From Gammaproteobacteria bacterium (GTDB lineage Bacteria > Pseudomonadota > Gammaproteobacteria > Legionellales > Legionellaceae): a stretch of 47,536 nucleotides of DNA. A program made the translations under genes and the position numbers. The first letter of the stretch is position 1. Every line of letters starts with the position of its first letter. The notes below the pieces were generated by a model. It saw nothing but the letters and a program-made list of their open reading frames with translations, was not told where the DNA came from and made no database searches. Of the stretch, positions 43,992 to 47,536 are shown in pieces. The stretch is taken from assembly GCA_030147855.1 (NCBI GenBank), contig JASBUO010000023.1, positions 1-47,536 on the forward strand. Reading direction: 5' to 3'.

Positions 43992-46334
43992 ATGAGTATG
44001 GGGAACTTTACCGAGTTTACGACTGCATTAGCAGCTTTCGAATCCGGTATCGATACAACACAACCGCAAACGCAGGCTTCTCTACAGTATTTACGAGTTT
44101 TTGACCCGCAATACGGGAACGTCGACCCTGCAACGGTTGATTTCAACAACCCCGCAGACTTAGCCGATTTACAGTACCATGTACATAATACGCTAGGTTT
44201 TATGGGGAAATATCAATTTGGTGAGCCATTATTAATTGACTTAGGTTACTACGTGCCTGCGCCCACAGGGTATTATGGTACGACAGCAACTAACGAATGG
44301 CAAGGAGAGTGGACAGGTAAGAATGGTGTATACAGTAAAGAAGACTTCATGAGTGAAGTGCAAGAGTTAGCAATTCGAGAAGCTTTTACCATGAATATGG
44401 GGGTGATTGACCAGTATTTGGGTCAAGCGGGTAAGACCATTGATGATTTTATTGGGCAGGAGTTTGCCTATACCAGGCTTGGCGAGGCACATGTGGCAAC
44501 GGTAACAATGTCTGGTATTTTAGCCAGCGCACATTTACAAGGACCTGGTGGTGTCGCCCAATTGCTGTTAAATAATGTCGCATCCAGCGATGAGTATGGA
44601 ACCAACATCTTATTCTACATGGATAAGTTTGGGGGCTATAACTCACCATTTGGTACGGATGCTGACGACCACCTCATGGGAAGTGACTACAGTGAAACTT
44701 TCGCAGGAGAAGGGGGTGACAACATCATTACGACAGGCGGTGGGGAGGATAAAATTATCATCGCGAATCGTGCTGACGGCAATGACACCGTAACTGACTT
44801 TGATGTCGCAAGCGATGTGATTTCTTTGTCGAACTTTCCGGGTATCACTGTAGAAAATTTAAGTATATCTGATGTGAATGGCGACAGTGTGGTGGGGTTT
44901 CCTAATGGCCAAACTTTAACTTTAGCGGGAGTGAGCGCGGCTGATTTGTCTGCAAGTCAGTTTGTGTACGGCCCTTATAAAATATCGTGGAATGCCAACA
45001 GTGGGGATACCATCATTGATAACTTCAATGTAAAGCATGATTTAATCGACTTAAATTATGCGTTTGCCAGCAACAACTTGGATATTTATGAAGAGCAAGG
45101 TTCATCAGTGATTGAAGTGGTGGGCAATAATCAACGAGTGATTTTAGAAGACATTCCTGTCAGTGAATTGAGTTCGGCACAGTTTGTCAAAGCACCTGTT
45201 GACTTTGCAACCGTTCACTTTGGTGTCGATACGGACTATACGCCACCTGCTGATAGCGGCTCAGGAGATGATGTCACAACACCGCCTGTTGTGGGAGATA
45301 CGCCACCCGGAGACACACAGCATGGCACCATGTCAGGTGATAGCTTCTCGTACACTTGGAATTGGGGGGCGCAAGATGTGATTTCAGGCTTCGATGCCTC
45401 TGAAGATAAAGTGGATTTGAAAAACTTCTGGACCAGTTTTGACGAAATCAACCTATATGATGATGCGGCTGGCAATGCCGTGATTGATTTGACAGGACTC
45501 AATAACCAAACGATTACTTTGGAAAATGTGTCTGTAGCAGACTTGTCTGCGGATAATTTTTTCGGGGTATCAGGTGATTGGCAGTCTGTTTCTGGTTCAA
45601 CACCAGTCGATGACGGAGGCATTGATGACGATGTGGTTACGGAACCACCGGTTGTTGATGATACACCTATAGACACAACGCCACCTGTAAATGATGGCGC
45701 AGGTACAAATGGGCACGAGTACTCCTTCACATGGAATTGGGGTGCGAATGAAGTCATTAGCAACTTTGATGTTCAACAAGATGCACTGAACCTGCAATCT
45801 TTTTGGACAAGTTATGATGGGTTTGATATTCACGATAATGCGAGTGGGGATGCGGTAATTGACCTAAGCGCATTGAATAATCAAACGATCACCTTAGAAG
45901 GGGTATCGAGTACGGTGTTATCCGCTGACAACTTCATTGGGGTGACTGGCGCCTTTAATGGGGCGAGTGACTCAGGTGTTGTAGCACCACCAGTGGATGA
46001 TGGTGGTAACACGGGTGTAGGACAAGATCCAGTGAATGACTCGCTTGGCACGATTAACCATGATGTCAATGAGACCAATTTGGTTGGGACAGATAATGTA
46101 CATGATACCTTCAATTTCACTTGGAACTGGGGAAGTAACAAGACCATTGTCGGATTTGATGCAACCCAAGATACGGTTGATCTAACCCGGTTCTGGACAA
46201 GCAGTGACCAAGTGGATATTTATGATAACGCAGACGGTAACGCGGTGATTGACTTAACAAACTTGAACAATCAAACCATCACGTTACTGGGTGTGTCATC
46301 AGGCGAACTGGATGATAGCAATGTCGTGATTTAA
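43992..46334 (+). CDS. Large calcium-binding-repeat protein, probable type I secretion substrate
   Basis: The 780-residue protein has no Sec signal peptide. Residues 1-215 form a globular domain with FESG (E17), LGFMGKYQFGEPLLIDLGYY and MSGILASAHLQGPGGVA. These resemble a lysozyme/transglycosylase-like domain seen in other calcium-binding-repeat proteins (tentative). About 221-255 is an RTX-like Gly/Asp region (GSDYSETFAGEGGDN). Then come two diverged and three clear copies of an 80-residue module, TWNWG ... VISxFD ... FWTS ... NAVIDL ... LNNQTITLEGVS. The clear copies begin near residues 452, 577 and 707, with Asp/Thr/Pro-rich linkers. Such acidic repeats and an unprocessed N-terminus fit export by a type I system. 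ATG 43992 is chosen over TTG 43974 because AAGGTAGG precedes it. A type I adaptor remnant faces it downstream. Confidence 0.85.
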   Translation: MSMGNFTEFTTALAAFESGIDTTQPQTQASLQYLRVFDPQYGNVDPATVDFNNPADLADLQYHVHNTLGFMGKYQFGEPLLIDLGYYVPAPTGYYGTTATNEWQGEWTGKNGVYSKEDFMSEVQELAIREAFTMNMGVIDQYLGQAGKTIDDFIGQEFAYTRLGEAHVATVTMSGILASAHLQGPGGVAQLLLNNVASSDEYGTNILFYMDKFGGYNSPFGTDADDHLMGSDYSETFAGEGGDNIITTGGGEDKIIIANRADGNDTVTDFDVASDVISLSNFPGITVENLSISDVNGDSVVGFPNGQTLTLAGVSAADLSASQFVYGPYKISWNANSGDTIIDNFNVKHDLIDLNYAFASNNLDIYEEQGSSVIEVVGNNQRVILEDIPVSELSSAQFVKAPVDFATVHFGVDTDYTPPADSGSGDDVTTPPVVGDTPPGDTQHGTMSGDSFSYTWNWGAQDVISGFDASEDKVDLKNFWTSFDEINLYDDAAGNAVIDLTGLNNQTITLENVSVADLSADNFFGVSGDWQSVSGSTPVDDGGIDDDVVTEPPVVDDTPIDTTPPVNDGAGTNGHEYSFTWNWGANEVISNFDVQQDALNLQSFWTSYDGFDIHDNASGDAVIDLSALNNQTITLEGVSSTVLSADNFIGVTGAFNGASDSGVVAPPVDDGGNTGVGQDPVNDSLGTINHDVNETNLVGTDNVHDTFNFTWNWGSNKTIVGFDATQDTVDLTRFWTSSDQVDIYDNADGNAVIDLTNLNNQTITLLGVSSGELDDSNVVI
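44976..46331 (+). repeat. Tandem modules inside the repeat protein gene
   Basis: Three clear copies of the TWNWG module are encoded at about 45345-45580, 45720-45955 and 46110-46331, with periods of 375 and 390 bases. A diverged copy lies at about 44976-45190 (ISWNANSGDTIIDNF), and a more distant one before it (about 44750-44970, NDTVTDFDVASDVISL ... GQTLTLAGVS). Confidence 0.85.
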
Positions 46335-46363
46335 CAGGCAGTGAGCTTTCGTCCACCTACCGG

Positions 46364-46388
46364 CTTGGCCCGCTTCATGCGGGCCGAG
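46364..46388 (+). terminator. GC-rich hairpin after the repeat protein gene
   Basis: A 10-bp stem (46364-46373 with 46379-46388, including one G-T pair; core GGCCCGC/GCGGGCC) closes a 5-base loop, 30 bases after the stop. It is followed by TCATTCAAATAC rather than a T-run. It is probably the transcript end, but not a textbook intrinsic terminator. Confidence 0.55.
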
Positions 46389-46626
46389 TCATTCAAATAC
46401 ATGCTCAAGAAGCAATGCTACAATCTCTGAGATAGTTGAAGAGGGTAGACAGAAAGCAAGGGAGCGAGTCAAAGTAGAGCACTTGTATCGATTTGTAAGC
46501 GAAAAGGACCAAGAACAAGATATATCGGGTTAAGACTTAGCGAATATGATGTGAATAGAACGGCCATGCTTACAAATTTACATATCGCTATGAGCTTATC
46601 TGCATAAATTTAAATCATTATTCGCC
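46389..46626. other. Gene-free stretch between convergent genes
   Basis: About 240 bases lie between the repeat-protein hairpin and the end of the type I adaptor remnant. I see no gene, repeat or convincing promoter here. Confidence 0.5.
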
Positions 46627-47366
46627 CTAGTCTTCACGAAATGCGCGGTCGAAGCTTTTAACAATCGGTTTTGTAAAGTATGACCAAGGTGAGCTTTTGT
46701 TGGTGATAATCATCGCTTCTGCCGGCATACCGGGGTATAGCGTGATATGGTTGAGTTTTTTCAGCTCGTCTTCAGAAATTCTAATTTTGATTTGAAAGTA
46801 GGTTTTTTGTGTGTTTGGGTCTGTGAGAGCATCAGCAGAAACGTGCGAGACTGTGCCAAGCAGGCGTGGTGCATTACGTTGGCTAAGCCCTGTTAACATC
46901 ACTTTTGCAGTTAAGCCTGGGTGGACCGCGTCAATATCAAGCGGGCTTAGTTTTGCGCCAATAATGAGGATTTCGTGTTTGGGCACAATATCCATGATAG
47001 GTTCACCGGGCTTAATGATACCGCCTTGGGTGTGAAACTTAAGATTTACAATGGTACCATCAATCGGTGAGCGGATTTCTGTTCTATTTAAAACATCTTG
47101 TCCTGTTCTATGCCGTTCTTGTATTTCGTTTAGTTTTCTCTGGATGTCATCGAGCTCATCGAGGAGGCTTTTTCGGTGCTTGTCTTTAATCGAGCTAATT
47201 TGGAGTTCGGTTTCGCCAATTTTTTGTTGTAACTCAGCAAGTTTTGCGGCCAATTGCCCTTTTTTACCCGTAATCGAGGAAAATTCACGTTGAAGCGCAT
47301 AGTATCTGGATTGTTTAAGGACACCTTATCGAAGTTCAGGAGTAGAACAGTGAAGCGAAAGAACAA
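46627..47366 (-). pseudogene. Type I secretion adaptor (HlyD/PrtE family), C-terminal part with frameshift
   Basis: The intact frame (46627 to about 47325) encodes the second half of a type I membrane-fusion protein: GVLKQSRYYALQREFSSITG, a coiled coil, RTEIRSPIDGTIVNL, GGIIKPGEPIMDIVP, VSADALTDPNTQKTYFQIKI, LYPGMPAEAMI and the terminal DRAFRED. All match PrtE/PrsE-type adaptors, which are usually about 430 residues. Upstream of GVLKQ the frame meets TAA. In the next frame the sequence reads FDK, so adding one G at 47325-47327 would give FDKGVLKQSRYYALQRE, as in homologues. No adaptor-like N-terminal half was recognised in the remaining 170 bases. It is a decayed gene or a sequencing error. 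A TTG at 47253 could give a 208-residue fragment. Confidence 0.75.
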
Positions 47367-47536
47367 AGGAGCAAGTAAATTAGGCCCAAGGACAACTCCT
47401 CAGAAGAAGCACAACCTTAAATACTACAATATCGTTACAGATTTACAAAGGAAACCGAAAGTAAGCCCCAGAAGGTTATGCTGCGATTTTTGAAACTCAG
47501 AAATCGTAAAGTCGAATCTTGAACCCTCGGACGCAA
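47367..47536. other. Right edge, no recognisable gene
   Basis: All three minus-strand frames, where the N-terminal half of the type I adaptor should lie, are broken by stops and show no HlyD-family sequence. Plus-strand frames are short and Lys/Arg-rich, without recognisable features. Confidence 0.5.

Noticed and set aside
45236-45763. 175-residue minus-strand frame within the repeat protein gene
   Set aside because: Its Ser/Pro/Gly-rich content is the antisense image of the Asp/Thr/Pro linkers and repeats; the plus-strand coding signal is unambiguous.
47254-47493. 79-residue plus-strand frame at the right edge
   Set aside because: It is antisense to the adaptor remnant over its first part, Lys/Arg-rich, and lacks a ribosome-binding site or recognisable motif.
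47500-47536. tRNA-like T-arm on the minus strand near the right edge (GGTTCAAGATTC)
   Set aside because: The flanking bases do not pair into a T-stem, and no acceptor or anticodon arms are found.
1-47536. CRISPR array, IS element, prophage or toxin-antitoxin system
   Set aside because: No regularly spaced repeats, transposase or integrase motifs, phage genes or toxin-antitoxin pair were seen on either strand.

Overview
The window looks like chromosomal DNA of a gammaproteobacterium with moderate-to-low G+C. Gene content (grpE-dnaK-dnaJ-carA, metK-ahcY, a SUF operon with its own Rrf2 regulator, SufU-type scaffold and SufT, EpmA, class II DAHP synthase) suggests the Legionella/Coxiella/Berkiella side of the class (Legionellales). 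This is inference from gene content and remembered synteny; no rRNA or other phylogenetic marker was compared.

Layout. (1) 1-14.4 kb, housekeeping: the 3' end of hemE meets a class II DAHP synthase tail to tail. A sigma-32-type promoter precedes grpE-dnaK-dnaJ, followed without a gap by carA and then metK-ahcY (SAM cycle). A cluster of inverted repeats and two tandem small secreted cysteine-rich proteins separate these from carB-greA-hypothetical, which end at a clear bidirectional terminator. (2) 14.4-22.1 kb: a secreted HAD acid phosphatase diverges from an eight-gene run sufR-sufB-sufC-sufD-sufS-sufU-sufT-epmA. The run is controlled from a promoter whose -35 region lies in a dyad. (3) 22.2-26.1 kb, minus strand: a small membrane protein, a DUF2490 outer-membrane-type protein and a solitary AddB-like Fe-S exonuclease. 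(4) 26.2-43.6 kb, envelope and transport: a first RND tripartite pump (OMF-MFP-RND order, plus strand), a carotenoid oxygenase, a TPR-methyltransferase coupled to an MscS-family channel (minus), a small unknown protein, and a second, unrelated RND pump (RND-MFP-OMF order, minus). (5) 43.6-47.5 kb: a strong sigma-70-like promoter drives a large calcium-binding-repeat protein with the look of a type I secretion substrate. Facing it is the C-terminal half of a type I secretion adaptor (HlyD/PrtE type) whose frame breaks at a probable one-base deletion.

How the parts may work together. The SUF operon would supply Fe-S clusters, including to EpmB (radical SAM, not in this window), the partner of EpmA in EF-P modification; that link is inference. 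The two RND pumps, the MscS channel, the DUF2490 protein and the repeat protein make the right half an envelope/secretion region. The least explained items are the paired eight-cysteine secreted proteins with their repeat-rich leader, the repeat protein beside a decayed exporter gene, the carotenoid oxygenase with no visible carotenoid or opsin partner, and the second RND pump with an atypical proton-relay motif. No rRNA, tRNA, CRISPR array, IS element or prophage was seen.
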